Assembly: GCA_019745395.1 (NCBI GenBank)
Contig: JAIETG010000002.1
Span: 40,533 to 104,532 of the forward strand
Length of the DNA: 64,000 nucleotides
From: Rhabdochlamydiaceae bacterium
Lineage (GTDB): Bacteria > Chlamydiota > Chlamydiia > Chlamydiales > Rhabdochlamydiaceae
Reading direction: 5' to 3'
The position numbers and the translations under genes were made by a program. Position 1 is the first letter of the stretch. Each line of letters starts with the position of its first letter. Positions 23,117 to 32,437 of the stretch are shown piece by piece. The notes under the pieces are model-generated. The model worked only from the letters and a program-made list of their open reading frames with translations. It did not search any database and was not told the DNA's origin.

Positions 23117-26100
23117 GAAACTCTAATTCAGGCATTCTTCTTAAGAACTCTGCTAGCGCATATAGAGCTGCAGTTTGTTTGGTTTGAGGGGAGTTATTGC
23201 CAAAAGGCACTTCAGACCAAGATGGAAGCGGTTCTCCGCTATTTAAAATCTCTTCCATAGAGCTTTTTGATAGTCGTTCCTCTGGAGAGTCCGATGTTTG
23301 CGCAGATTGAAAGCGAAGTGTTGCAATGACCATAAGAAATGTGAGATCCATGAGTTTGAAATGGCATAGTTGCTCTAAAGTCGGTTCTTCATCTTTTAAA
23401 TAGCATTTCAAAAGTTCTAATCGGTTTTCTAAGGGAAGAGAGGCGGAAAATTTAATGATGTCAAAAAAAGGATCTCCTAAAAAAGCAGAATCGAAATCGA
23501 TTAAAGTAGGAGTGAGGGTATCGGAAAGAAGTACATTTGCTTTACAAAAATCACCATGGCACAGCCTTGCATGTTTTTGTAGCCAAGGGCGAATTTTTTG
23601 AAACACTTCTTCCATTTTTTTAGCAGCTATAAAAAACTGAGAAGGGATTTCTGAGGAAGATTCTAGTAAATCATTTCGCATGTTGAAAATGGAGTAGAAA
23701 GGTGCATAGATAGTTTGCTTCTCGGCAGGTATGTGAACGGGCATTTGATCATGGAAAGAACGTAAAAGTTTCATTGTGGCTTGATAGGGCTCGAAATTTT
23801 TCTTGTAAAAGGGCCAGGAACTATGCTCTATATATTCTAACAGTATTTGCTGCCTTTGTGTGTTTGCTCCGATAACTTGAGGTCCCATATGATATTGAAA
23901 GGCTTTTTGAGAGATTTTCAGATCCCTCATAAAGGAGCGAGGTGAGACTTTTTTTCTTTTTTCTCTTAAAATATAATGATTTTTTTCGGTGTGAATTTCC
24001 CAGATATAATTGGCAAATCCACCTTTTAAAGCCTCTATCTTTTGAATGGATTTACCTCGAGAAAGTAGCTTTTGTAAACTTTCTTCTACAGGCTCTATAG
24101 GTGCAAAGGTTTTTTGCCGTTCTTGGTAGAAGTAAGATCCTAAAAGGACAAATCCTCCTAATACCATCGCAGCTATCTCATTTGCGAACTTGAAGGATGT
24201 TAAGGAGCGTTTTTTTTGAAGCCTAAGAGAATTTAGGGTAACAGAAAGCGAGCTCAGGATCATGGCTATGCTGGCAATCATAGGATTCATCGCCATGTGA
24301 AATACAGGGTATAATAGGCCGGCGGCAATAGCGATGGCTACGATATTATATATGAAGGCAAAGAAGAGGTTTTGCCGAATTGTGCTTATAGTAGCTGCGC
24401 TTAGTTCTTGAGCTCTAAGGAGGAGATGTAGATCTCCATGCATTAATGTGATGCTCGCTGCCTCTATCGCAATATCAGAGCCTTGACCCATAGCAATGCC
24501 TATATCAGCCTGAGCAAGCGCTGGAGCATCATTAATCCCGTCGCCTATCATGACTACGATTTTTTCACTTTTTTTAAGTTGCTCAATAATTTTTTGTTTT
24601 TCGATTGGAAGGAGCCCGGCCTCTATCCGATCTATTGGATACATGTCCCCTAAAATCTGAGCTGCTTTGGGGTGATCTCCTGTGAGAAGAATCAGTTCTT
24701 TATTTTCGCAGTGAAGTTGCTCTAAGACTTCTTTTACTTCTTTTTTTAGCGGATCGCAAAGAGCAAAGCTGTAAGTTGCAATTCCATCTATTAGTAAATA
24801 GAGCAAAGAATGTCCTGCTTCTTGCCAAGAACGGAGAATAGGAAAGTGAGAAAGATTGGTTTTTTGTGTGTCGGAAAGGATTTCTTTGTTCCCTAAACAG
24901 ACTTTTTTTTCATCAATTTCGCCTGTAATTCCTTTTCCTGCGATATTATGAAAATGCTTTACGGGTTTTAAAGAAGTGTTGTTTTCTCGAGCCTTTGATA
25001 GGAATGCCAATCCCAAGGGGTGGGTACTTGATTGCTCTAAGCTTGCTGCTATTTGTAAAGCTTCTTGCTCGTTAAAAGATTCCAAGCTTAATTGTGCAAC
25101 AATTCGGGGAGTTCCTTCCGTAAGGGTACCTGTTTTATCAAATACAATAGTATCGGCTTTGCATAAAATTTCCAAAGCTTTGGCATCTTTAATTAAAATG
25201 CCTTCTGCCGCGGCCTGTCCCATCCCAACTGTAAGGGCTATGGGAGTTGCAAGTCCTAACGCGCAAGGACATGCTATGATGAGCACGGAAATTGCGCTCA
25301 TGAATGCTTGTAAATAAGTAGAAGAAGGGCTTAAAAAGCTCCATAGAATGAATGTACATAAGCCAAAGAAGATCACAATAGGTACGAAATAAGCAGAGAT
25401 TCGATCGACAATTCTCTGGATCGGCATTTTGCTGTTTTGCGCTTCTTGGACAGCTAATATAATACGAGCAAGTATGGTGTTGGCGCCTACTTGTTTTGCT
25501 TGTAGGATAAAACTTCCTTGTTCGTTGATAGTAGCTCCAATGACAAAATCTCCTGTTTCTTTGAAAACGGGTAGCGATTCCCCTGTGATCATCGAAGTGT
25601 TGATTGATCCAGATCCTTCAACAATCGTTCCATCAGTTGGGACTTTTTCTCCAGGTCTTACGCGTAAAAGATCTCCAATCTGGATTTGACAGACAGGGAT
25701 ATCAACTTCTAGATCTTTTTGTACTAAACGGGCTATTTGAGGTTTTAAGTTAAGGAGCTTATGCAGCGCTGATGTCGTTTTGCCTAGGGCTTTTTTTTCT
25801 AAAAGCTGTCCTAGGAGGGTTAAAGTGGTGATCGCTCCAGCCGCTTCAAAATACAGAGGCATTTCATGAATGACGTTTTCTAGCGATAAAAGAAAAATAT
25901 AGCAAGTGGCGCCTAGACTATATAGATAAGCTGCTCCTATTCCTAAAAGAATCAACGTGAACATATTGAATTTACGTTTTGCGATTGACTGCAGCCCGTA
26001 CTTTAAAAGGATGCTTCCACACCAAAAAACAACTACGGTAGCAAGAATCGCTTGGATTCCTATGTATAACAATCCTGATGACGGAGTAAAAACCAAAAAT

Positions 26101-26195
26101 AGCGTGCAAACTAGACTGATCCAAAAACGTGTTTTTAGTTTTTCTGTCTCTTTACCTTGCTCTCCTTGCGGATGCATAGGACAAGTAGATGTCAT
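23067..26195 (-). CDS. P1B-type copper/heavy-metal ATPase fused to an APH/choline-kinase-like domain
   Basis: A 1042-residue fusion. Residues 1-15 hold the CPMHP motif of short heavy-metal-binding leaders; no HMA domain follows. Eight membrane segments of a CopA-type pump frame TGES (204-207), ACPCALGLATP (308-318), DKTGT (353-357), THP (391-393) and GDGIND (551-556). A ninth hydrophobic segment (about 673-690) comes next, then residues about 705-960 form a kinase of the aminoglycoside phosphotransferase/choline kinase type: GGFANYIWEI, YILREKR, HGDFCKANVL (His880, Asp882, Asn887) and LIDFDSAFLGDPFFD (Asp900). Both halves keep their catalytic residues. GAGGA precedes the ATG at 26195. The link between metal export and a small-molecule kinase is unexplained. 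Confidence 0.9.
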   Translation of the reverse strand: MTSTCPMHPQGEQGKETEKLKTRFWISLVCTLFLVFTPSSGLLYIGIQAILATVVVFWCGSILLKYGLQSIAKRKFNMFTLILLGIGAAYLYSLGATCYIFLLSLENVIHEMPLYFEAAGAITTLTLLGQLLEKKALGKTTSALHKLLNLKPQIARLVQKDLEVDIPVCQIQIGDLLRVRPGEKVPTDGTIVEGSGSINTSMITGESLPVFKETGDFVIGATINEQGSFILQAKQVGANTILARIILAVQEAQNSKMPIQRIVDRISAYFVPIVIFFGLCTFILWSFLSPSSTYLQAFMSAISVLIIACPCALGLATPIALTVGMGQAAAEGILIKDAKALEILCKADTIVFDKTGTLTEGTPRIVAQLSLESFNEQEALQIAASLEQSSTHPLGLAFLSKARENNTSLKPVKHFHNIAGKGITGEIDEKKVCLGNKEILSDTQKTNLSHFPILRSWQEAGHSLLYLLIDGIATYSFALCDPLKKEVKEVLEQLHCENKELILLTGDHPKAAQILGDMYPIDRIEAGLLPIEKQKIIEQLKKSEKIVVMIGDGINDAPALAQADIGIAMGQGSDIAIEAASITLMHGDLHLLLRAQELSAATISTIRQNLFFAFIYNIVAIAIAAGLLYPVFHMAMNPMIASIAMILSSLSVTLNSLRLQKKRSLTSFKFANEIAAMVLGGFVLLGSYFYQERQKTFAPIEPVEESLQKLLSRGKSIQKIEALKGGFANYIWEIHTEKNHYILREKRKKVSPRSFMRDLKISQKAFQYHMGPQVIGANTQRQQILLEYIEHSSWPFYKKNFEPYQATMKLLRSFHDQMPVHIPAEKQTIYAPFYSIFNMRNDLLESSSEIPSQFFIAAKKMEEVFQKIRPWLQKHARLCHGDFCKANVLLSDTLTPTLIDFDSAFLGDPFFDIIKFSASLPLENRLELLKCYLKDEEPTLEQLCHFKLMDLTFLMVIATLRFQSAQTSDSPEERLSKSSMEEILNSGEPLPSWSEVPFGNNSPQTKQTAALYALAEFLRRMPELEFLISTVFSSEDPAHIAE

Positions 26196-26335
26196 GAAAT
26201 CCTCAAAAAAAGCAATATATTCACAGGTGTACTTTTTGTGGTTATAAAGTGTTAACGGTTTTTATGCAACAATCCGTTAAGTCTCAATAAGTGCTTGAGG
26301 TATACTTAGATTGTTTTATTAAAAAATTAGAAATT

Positions 26336-26968
26336 TTAAAAAGCCATTTTTGCTCGTTTTAAAGAGACATAAATTCCTTGAGAGACAAAAAGTGCTAGCA
26401 ACATACTTGCTAAGATGTCGCTCATATAGTGCGCATCAACAATTACGCGACAAAAAGCCAGAGCAAAGGTCAAAAGAAGAATCCAAGGGAATTTTTTAGG
26501 ATACACGCAAGCTATGGAAAAGAGGATTGAAGCTAAGATGCCGACGTGACCTGAAGGGAAAGACATATCGATGTCTTTATAAGCAAAAAAATCAAACCCA
26601 TAGAGGTGCTGAGTTAACCATAACTCGGGTCTGTACCTTCCTAAGAGCATTTTAATAGGAATGATTAGAAGATGGGTTGCATTTACGGTAATAGACATAA
26701 GAAGAAAAAGGTTTGCTAAAGATTCTTTTTTCGTAAATGCGCGAAAAGCATAAAAAAGGAGTGGGAGTATGAGAATGCCTATTCCGGGTTCGAATAGCAG
26801 GTTAATCCATTTGGCTGCTAAGAAGATAGAATGTGGAATTGTTTGCATCCATTCACTGACTGGCAGGTCGAAAAAGAGATAGAAAACGACAATCAGGATA
26901 GAGAATGATCCTAGAAGAAAATAGGGATGAGAAATGGGGAGGATTTGTTTGGGCTTAAACAGTTTCAT
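26336..26968 (-). CDS. PAP2-family membrane phosphatase
   Basis: A 210-residue integral membrane protein with about six hydrophobic segments and the three PAP2 motifs: KMLLGRYRP (KxxxxxxRP), SFPSGH (PSGH) and RVIVDAHYMSDI (SRxxxxxHxxxD-like). Such enzymes dephosphorylate undecaprenyl pyrophosphate, phosphatidic acid, or lipid A (LpxE/LpxT-type) on the periplasmic face. The sequence does not discriminate among these. AGGAAA lies upstream of the start. Confidence 0.85.
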   Translation of the reverse strand: MKLFKPKQILPISHPYFLLGSFSILIVVFYLFFDLPVSEWMQTIPHSIFLAAKWINLLFEPGIGILILPLLFYAFRAFTKKESLANLFLLMSITVNATHLLIIPIKMLLGRYRPELWLTQHLYGFDFFAYKDIDMSFPSGHVGILASILFSIACVYPKKFPWILLLTFALAFCRVIVDAHYMSDILASMLLALFVSQGIYVSLKRAKMAF

Positions 26969-27029
26969 AAAATGTTTCCTTTTTTTCTTATTTTGCTTTT
27001 TTAAGATAAAAAGGAAACAAAAAATAACA

Positions 27030-27053
27030 AAAAGGCGCTAAAAAGCGCCTTTT
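27030..27053 (-). terminator. Terminator of ndk
   Basis: AAAAGGCGC (27030-27038) and GCGCCTTTT (27045-27053) form a perfect 9-bp stem, just beyond the minus-strand ndk stop at 27058, with a following U-run from the lower arm and the T/A-rich sequence beyond it. Confidence 0.85.
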
Positions 27054-27057
27054 ATAA

Positions 27058-27477
27058 TTATCTAGAAAATATTTCTTGAGGTTTGAAAAAGAAAGCAATT
27101 TCTGTGCGAGCTGTTTCTGCGCTGTCAGAGCCGTGTACAGCATTTTTATCAATGCTTTGAGCGAAGTCTGCGCGGATTGTGCCAGGTTTTGCTTCTTTAG
27201 GATTAGTTGCACCCATCAAGTCTCTATTTTTTGCAATAGCTTGAGTTCCCTCTAAAACCATAATGAGAACTGGTCCAGAGATCATAAAGCTAACGAGCTC
27301 TTGGAAGAATGGGCGGTGTGCGTGCACTGCGTAAAATCCTTGAGCTTCTTCTTTTGTCAAGTGTTTCATTTTGGCAGCTATGACTTTTAAGTCGGATTTT
27401 TCAAAGCGGGCAATGATTTCTCCGATATTATTATCTTCAACTGCATCAGGTTTGAGGATAGAAAGGGTTTGTTCCAT
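27058..27477 (-). CDS. ndk: Nucleoside diphosphate kinase
   Basis: A 139-residue enzyme that balances nucleoside di- and triphosphates. It has the start [13 protein letters not shown], the [17 protein letters not shown] segment and the phospho-acceptor His in [11 protein letters not shown]. Length is standard for the family. TTAGGAG precedes the ATG at 27477. A terminator follows directly, so it is a monocistronic gene. Confidence 0.96.
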   Translation of the reverse strand: MEQTLSILKPDAVEDNNIGEIIARFEKSDLKVIAAKMKHLTKEEAQGFYAVHAHRPFFQELVSFMISGPVLIMVLEGTQAIAKNRDLMGATNPKEAKPGTIRADFAQSIDKNAVHGSDSAETARTEIAFFFKPQEIFSR

Positions 27478-27656
27478 AGAATTCTCCTAAAAAAAATGTT
27501 TCCGTAAAGTGAGCGAGATTATAGGAGGAATGGGGATTATTCTTACAGCTTTTTATCGCTGGTATGCAAATTTTTTTAATAGGTTAATTGTTTTGTTTTT
27601 TTGTTTTTTTGTAATATAGTTCATCGTTTTATTCGATTGTTGTTTTGGAGGTGAAT

Positions 27657-28007
27657 GTGGAGAGTTTTTCAGGTGCAGCCCTTGATTATCAAATTTTAAA
27701 TTGTGCGGAGCGGTGGGGGTATTCGGGAAAAGGAAGCTCTTACAATCCTATACTGGGCCCACTTCTTTTAAAGATTTTCAGAAAACAGGTTGGTGATGAT
27801 GAGGTGGGTGACGCACAGTTAAGGCCGCTACTGGAAATTTGTAAAAAAAAGGAAGAGCAGTTTTCTGTCGATGTGAAAATTACTTGTGTTGTTATAGCTG
27901 TTGTTTTTCTGGGGTTGGGTATTTGTCAGTACCGTGCTGAGCAGAATCTTAAAAAGAAGGATGCTCAAACTACATGCAAAAATCCTCGCCTAAATAAGAC
28001 TGCCTAG
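27657..28007 (+). CDS. Small single-pass membrane protein of unknown function
   Basis: A protein of about 116 residues. The frame is open from a TTG at 27645, but GGAGG at 27647-27651 overlaps that start, and the GTG at 27657 sits at the right distance, so I choose it. A soluble N-terminal part of about 70 residues is followed by one hydrophobic helix, ITCVVIAVVFLGLGICQY, and a short basic tail. No family is recognised. Its last 38 bases overlap the end of lptB on the opposite strand. Confidence 0.5.
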   Translation: MESFSGAALDYQILNCAERWGYSGKGSSYNPILGPLLLKIFRKQVGDDEVGDAQLRPLLEICKKKEEQFSVDVKITCVVIAVVFLGLGICQYRAEQNLKKKDAQTTCKNPRLNKTA

Positions 28008-28710
28008 CTTGAGAATTTTGTAGTAGCTCATCAACGGTTCCAGAGATCATCACTTTCCCATCTGCCATGAGGTAACTGCGGTCTACGATAGAAAAAATTT
28101 CTCTAGCATTATGATCTGTGATGAGTACGCTAATCCCTTTGTTTTTCAATAGAAGGATGAGTTTTTTTACGTCTTGTACGGCCAGGGGGTCGATATTAGC
28201 GAAAGGCTCATCAAGAAGAAGAAGAGAAGGGCGGGTGACAAGAGCTCTGGTGATCTCAAGTCTTCTGCGTTGCCCGCCAGACAAGGTGCAGGCTTTTTTA
28301 TGGGCAAGGGTTGTCAGTCCGAGTTCTTGTAAAAGGACTTGTAGGCGCTCTTTTTGTTCCTGCTTGGAGATCGAGAGGGTTTCTAAGATGCAGGAAATAT
28401 TTTCTTCGACGGAAAGCTGTCTGAAGATCGATGGCTCTTGAGCTAAGTAGCCCATACCTCTTTTAGAGCGTTCGTGAATCGGAAGCTGTGTAATATCATG
28501 TCCCTGGAAAAACACTTTTCCATGATCTGGACGAATGAGTCCCATGGTCATGTAAAATGCTGTCGTTTTTCCAGCTCCATTAGGGCCTAGTAGTCCGACA
28601 ACCTCTCCAGCAAGCACATGAAAGTCTAGACCATCGACAACGGGTTTTCCCGCGTAAGACTTTTTGAGGTTTTCAATGTTTAAAAGGGTATGGCTATTCT
28701 GGTATGACAT
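27970..28710 (-). CDS. lptB: LPS export ABC transporter ATPase
   Basis: A 246-residue ABC ATPase: Walker A GLLGPNGAGKTTAFYM, Q-loop with YLAQEPSIF, signature LSGGQRRRLEITRAL, Walker B LLLLDEPFANIDPLA and switch His in VLITDHNAREIF. The DH-N-A-R-E and DEPFANIDP patterns are typical of LptB, which powers extraction of lipopolysaccharide for transport to the outer membrane. Its start overlaps the lptA-like gene by 17 bases; the order with lptC and kdsA is the chlamydial LPS arrangement. Confidence 0.95.
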   Translation of the reverse strand: MSYQNSHTLLNIENLKKSYAGKPVVDGLDFHVLAGEVVGLLGPNGAGKTTAFYMTMGLIRPDHGKVFFQGHDITQLPIHERSKRGMGYLAQEPSIFRQLSVEENISCILETLSISKQEQKERLQVLLQELGLTTLAHKKACTLSGGQRRRLEITRALVTRPSLLLLDEPFANIDPLAVQDVKKLILLLKNKGISVLITDHNAREIFSIVDRSYLMADGKVMISGTVDELLQNSQARQSYLGEDFCM

Positions 28711-30145
28711 GTGTAAGCTCCTCTGCTAGTGGGAGAACCCATTTATTGAGTAAGTTGTTTTCTTCGGAAGAGAAAGAAAATTGTACGTTACCAATTCCCT
28801 TTGCTTGCATTTGTCCCGTGCTTGCATCTTGAACAAGGTGAATCTCTAGGGCGCTCATAGTAAGATTTTGTCCTTCATCTAGAAATAGTACTCGTTTTTT
28901 AGGAAGTGCGGAAAGGATTATTGTTTGTGTCTCGGGGTTATATGTTAGAGTGTCAGCTAGCCCGATACGTCGAGGTCCCGAGGTTTCTGTAGATTGAATC
29001 GTGACATCTCCCTGAAGCGTTAAGGAAATGGGTTTATAAGAGGCTTCCGAGTATTCTATACGTCCTTTTCTGGCACGAATGATGAGCTCAGGATCTTCGT
29101 AGCAAAGTCTTTTTTCTTCTTGCTGTGGGCTGGTGAAAAGAATTTGATTGTTTTCCCCGTCAACATGCAGGTTGCCAAAACATGTGAATTTATGTTGCCA
29201 TCCAGAGGATGAATCTTCATGTTTTATATGGCTGAACCCGTCAATTTGTATGGATTGAATGAATTTTTTTTCAGAAGAAGATCCTAGCTGTAAGAATAGT
29301 TCTTTTTCTGCATATAAAGTTCCAAGCGTTTTCTCTTCCAATGTAACTTGTTCCTGCAGAAGAAGATTTTCTTTGTCATGGTCCCATAGGAGTTTTTTAC
29401 AGGTAAAGAAAAGTGGAGATGTTTGTTTTTCTGCAAAAAGGTGAGAGGGTAAGGATCCGTTGGGTTGATCGATTGTGAGTTGATTGTGATCTACGTCGAT
29501 GTAAATAGACTGCGCATCTAATTGCTCTCCTTGGTAAAAGAGCTGACATTTAGATGTGCTGGAGGTTGGATATGCCTGTAAAATTCCATGAAGGTGGCTG
29601 TTTTGGGGGTCTGTGTTTTGATAAGATGCTTCATCGGACTTTAGTAGAAAATCGTTTGAGTATTCAATTTGGACTTCTTGTTTTACAAGGACGGAGGAGA
29701 TTTTATATTCGGTAGTAGCCTCTTCTTTACTTAGTAGCAAATCAAGGTGTTTTCCTGTTAAGCGTAAAGGAACGGTCCCTTTTTGGATGAAATCTTTGTA
29801 TGATACCTTTTTTCCTTCTAGAGAGGAGAGGATTCCTTTTAATGCGACAAAGTCTAATTCTGCAAAATCACATAGAAGTTCTGATGTGTTTTTTAAAGAG
29901 ACTACTACATTTTCTTGGAGGTGAATCAAGGAAAAGGGGAAGTCTTTTCCGATCTCTTGTTTTTGCAATCGCGCTTGCTCGGCATGCATGTTGCCAAGAC
30001 CGTGCTGAAGTTGTACTTTTCCTTCTAAGAGTAAAGAATTTCCGTCGTAAGAGGCGTGGGTAGAGGAAACTTGTTGGTCTAGAGAGGTTTCTTTAGTCCA
30101 AAGTGGCATAGATAAAAGTAGTAAGAAAACCGTTCTATAGATCAC
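28694..30145 (-). CDS. lptA: LptA/OstA-like periplasmic LPS transport protein, long form
   Basis: A 483-residue protein with a signal peptide, MIYRTVFLLLLSMPLWTK. The start of the mature part, SSTHASYDGNSLLLEGKVQLQHGLGNMHAEQARL, is an OstA/LptA-type beta-jellyroll repeat; further strand-rich repeats follow, and a second OstA-like stretch with GRIEYSEASYKPISLTLQGDVTIQST is near residue 370. It would form part of the bridge that carries LPS across the periplasm. It is more than twice the length of E. coli LptA, like the chlamydial homologue beside kdsA. It overlaps lptC by 11 bases and lptB by 17. Confidence 0.8.
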   Translation of the reverse strand: MIYRTVFLLLLSMPLWTKETSLDQQVSSTHASYDGNSLLLEGKVQLQHGLGNMHAEQARLQKQEIGKDFPFSLIHLQENVVVSLKNTSELLCDFAELDFVALKGILSSLEGKKVSYKDFIQKGTVPLRLTGKHLDLLLSKEEATTEYKISSVLVKQEVQIEYSNDFLLKSDEASYQNTDPQNSHLHGILQAYPTSSTSKCQLFYQGEQLDAQSIYIDVDHNQLTIDQPNGSLPSHLFAEKQTSPLFFTCKKLLWDHDKENLLLQEQVTLEEKTLGTLYAEKELFLQLGSSSEKKFIQSIQIDGFSHIKHEDSSSGWQHKFTCFGNLHVDGENNQILFTSPQQEEKRLCYEDPELIIRARKGRIEYSEASYKPISLTLQGDVTIQSTETSGPRRIGLADTLTYNPETQTIILSALPKKRVLFLDEGQNLTMSALEIHLVQDASTGQMQAKGIGNVQFSFSSEENNLLNKWVLPLAEELTHVIPE

Positions 30146-30740
30146 GACTTCCTCCAGAGCTTAGAGAGGCTTGAAAGTTGCGTGCTTGAAAGCAAGGAGT
30201 TCCTTTTTGCACTGTAAAAGAAATTTCTTTAGCGGTTCCTTGTAAAAAAGCTTTATGAAGTAAAAGATTTGTGATGAGAGACAGCCCGGGAATTTTATAC
30301 AGAGCCAGATCTGCATCTGTTGCTTCAAAGGTTTGTGTTTCGTATTTGTACACACCTTCTTTGGCTTGAAGAGCTCTCATTTGGTACATGGGAGCATTAG
30401 GGTTGTTATAGAGTTTTTCCTGGCTCCAGCATTGGATTTCGTAAAGCTTTTCTATAATTTCTACAGAGTGTGATTTCGGTTGTAAGATGAGGACGGATCT
30501 TTGACTGTCAATTCTGTTTTGTAGTCTTTGTAGGCTTGGATCTGTAATCCAAATATCTTTGCGTACATGTGTACGGCTTTGTGTAGCTGTAGCAATAGCT
30601 GAGTGCGCAAGAGACTGTTTTAAGTGGGTTCTTTTCGCTTCAGACAAGGATTCTTCCTTAAAATAGCATAAATAAGAAACCCAAAGGATTCCTAAGGAAA
30701 GGGCTCCTAAAGAGCTTATCCAGGTAGAGTGGCGAAACAT
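30135..30740 (-). CDS. lptC: LptC-like inner-membrane LPS transport protein
   Basis: A 201-residue protein with one N-terminal membrane helix (SSLGALSLGILWVSYLCYF) and a periplasmic beta-rich part with HSVEIIEKLYEIQCWSQEKL and AKEGVYKYETQTFEATDADL, in keeping with an LptC/OstA-like fold. LptC docks LPS from the inner-membrane complex to LptA. The sequence is divergent; the call leans on topology and on its place between kdsA (25-base overlap) and lptA (11-base overlap). Confidence 0.65.
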   Translation of the reverse strand: MFRHSTWISSLGALSLGILWVSYLCYFKEESLSEAKRTHLKQSLAHSAIATATQSRTHVRKDIWITDPSLQRLQNRIDSQRSVLILQPKSHSVEIIEKLYEIQCWSQEKLYNNPNAPMYQMRALQAKEGVYKYETQTFEATDADLALYKIPGLSLITNLLLHKAFLQGTAKEISFTVQKGTPCFQARNFQASLSSGGSRDL

Positions 30741-31567
30741 ATATCAGGTTCTCCTTGAACGACTTCGTAGAGCCGCTTGAGCGTCTTTAAAAGTGCGGGA
30801 AGTGCAGAGAAGGGGATGACGGAGTCTTTATCGCTAAGTGCGAGAGATGGATTTGGATGAGACTCCATAAAGAGGCAGTTGCAGCCTGCAGCAATTGCGG
30901 CCTTTGCGAGAATGGGGATGAATTCTCTTTGTCCTCCTGAAGAGGTGCCGTTGCCTCCGGGGATCTGTACAGAATGTGTCGCATCAAAGCATACAGGAAA
31001 TCCGAATGATTGCATGATGGGAATACCGCGCATGTCACTGACGAGATTGTTGTATCCAAAAGAAGAGCCGCGGTCTGTAAGGAGAATTTTTTGATTTCCG
31101 GCAGATAAGATTTTTTGTACTACATTGCCCATGTCCCAAGGTGCCATGAACTGTCCTTTTTTTACGTTGATGGCAGCGCCTGTTTCTGCTGCAGCGACAA
31201 TTAGGTCGGTTTGTCTACAAAGAAATGCGGGGATTTGCAAGATATCGCAAACCTCTCCTGCCGCTTTTGCCTCTTCTACGGTGTGGACATCTGTAATAAT
31301 GGGAAGGTTAAATTCTTTTTTTATTTTTTCTAAAATGCGTAAGCCCTCTTGAAGTCCAGGACCTCGAAAAGAGTGAAATGAGGATCGGTTGGCTTTGTCA
31401 TAGCTGGATTTATAGACGAGGTGGATTCCTGTTTTTTCGCAGATTTCTTTGAGGCTTTCGGCGGCAGCTAATGCATGGTCTTCTGTTTCAATGACACAAG
31501 GACCGGAAAGAATGACAAGAGGGTGGTTTTTTCCGATTTTAAAGGATCCTAAATCTAAATCTAACAT
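30716..31567 (-). CDS. kdsA: KDO-8-phosphate synthase
   Basis: Condenses arabinose-5-phosphate with phosphoenolpyruvate to make KDO-8-phosphate for the LPS core. The 283-residue chain shows VILSGPCVIETEDHAL, YKSSYDKANRSSFHSFRGPGL, IITDVHTVEEA, INVKKGQFMAPWDM, FDATHSVQIPGG and MESHPNP. The frame is open to 31603, but the ATG at 31567 follows GAGG and starts where the family does. It is the first gene of the kdsA-lptC-lptA-lptB overlapping operon. Confidence 0.96.
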   Translation of the reverse strand: MLDLDLGSFKIGKNHPLVILSGPCVIETEDHALAAAESLKEICEKTGIHLVYKSSYDKANRSSFHSFRGPGLQEGLRILEKIKKEFNLPIITDVHTVEEAKAAGEVCDILQIPAFLCRQTDLIVAAAETGAAINVKKGQFMAPWDMGNVVQKILSAGNQKILLTDRGSSFGYNNLVSDMRGIPIMQSFGFPVCFDATHSVQIPGGNGTSSGGQREFIPILAKAAIAAGCNCLFMESHPNPSLALSDKDSVIPFSALPALLKTLKRLYEVVQGEPDICFATLPG

Positions 31568-31617
31568 AAAAAAACCTCGCGTTATCCTAGGAGAATACGG
31601 CATTGATGCCTAGAAGG

Positions 31618-32286
31618 TCAATGTAAAAGATCTTTCATACCATATAGCTTGGGAGGCTTGTGGAGGACGAATTGGGCTGCTTGTAGGGCTCCTTTGGCAA
31701 AGACCTCTCGAGAAAGGGCTTCGTGGCTAAGCGTAATTTTTTCATCTTGTCCGAGGAAGGAGATTGTATGTTCACCTATTATCTCTTCCAATCGAATGCT
31801 TTCAATAGGAGGGAGGTTTGGATATCCAGTTAGGGTAGCTTTTGCAAAAGCTAAAGCAGAGCCGCTAGGCGCGTCTTTTTTGTGGATATGGTGAGTTTCT
31901 GTGATGTTTGCTGTGAAATTTTCCCGAAGTAGGGGGGAGAGTATTTCAATAGCGTGGACTAGGGCGGCAATGCCTATGCTGAAATTGGGGGCCCAAAATA
32001 TCGCAATGCGTGAAGATGCGATTTCTAAAGATTTTAGTTGGTCTGTTTGGAGGCCTGTTGTTCCGATAACAATGGGGGTTTTTTGCTTCTGGGCTAACTC
32101 GAGATTTTCTTGTAAAGCCAAAGGGGAGGAAAAGTCAATAATCACATCGACAGGAGGTAGGTTTTTCCTGTCGCTTTGCGAGCTGAGCTTCCAGACAATG
32201 GCGAGCTTCTGGTCTTTTTCGCTGCAAATAATTATTTGGCGCCCTACCTTGCCGGTTGCGCCAATGAGGCCAATGTGTAGTGTCAT
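31618..32286 (-). CDS. dapB: 4-hydroxy-tetrahydrodipicolinate reductase
   Basis: Lysine and diaminopimelate pathway enzyme. The 222-residue chain begins MTLHIGLIGATGKVGRQI (NAD(P) motif), followed by VIIDFSSPLALQENLELA, IVIGTTGL, NFSIGIAALVH and the catalytic ETHHIHKKDAPSGSALAFA. The frame extends to 32370, but the ATG at 32286 coincides with the family start. DAP is needed for chlamydial peptidoglycan and lysine. It sits 50 bases upstream of kdsA on the same strand. Confidence 0.95.
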   Translation of the reverse strand: MTLHIGLIGATGKVGRQIIICSEKDQKLAIVWKLSSQSDRKNLPPVDVIIDFSSPLALQENLELAQKQKTPIVIGTTGLQTDQLKSLEIASSRIAIFWAPNFSIGIAALVHAIEILSPLLRENFTANITETHHIHKKDAPSGSALAFAKATLTGYPNLPPIESIRLEEIIGEHTISFLGQDEKITLSHEALSREVFAKGALQAAQFVLHKPPKLYGMKDLLH

Positions 32287-32437
32287 GTGCACGATCGTAA
32301 TAATGATTCGATAGAATGTCAATGGGTTTGTCTCTTGCAATCTTTTCTTGAAGTGGAAAATTTCTTGCAAAATTTCAGTGGAATTTCAAATGATCTTTGT
32401 GTGTTTTTATTAATTAATTTAGGGAAATTTAAGTCTT

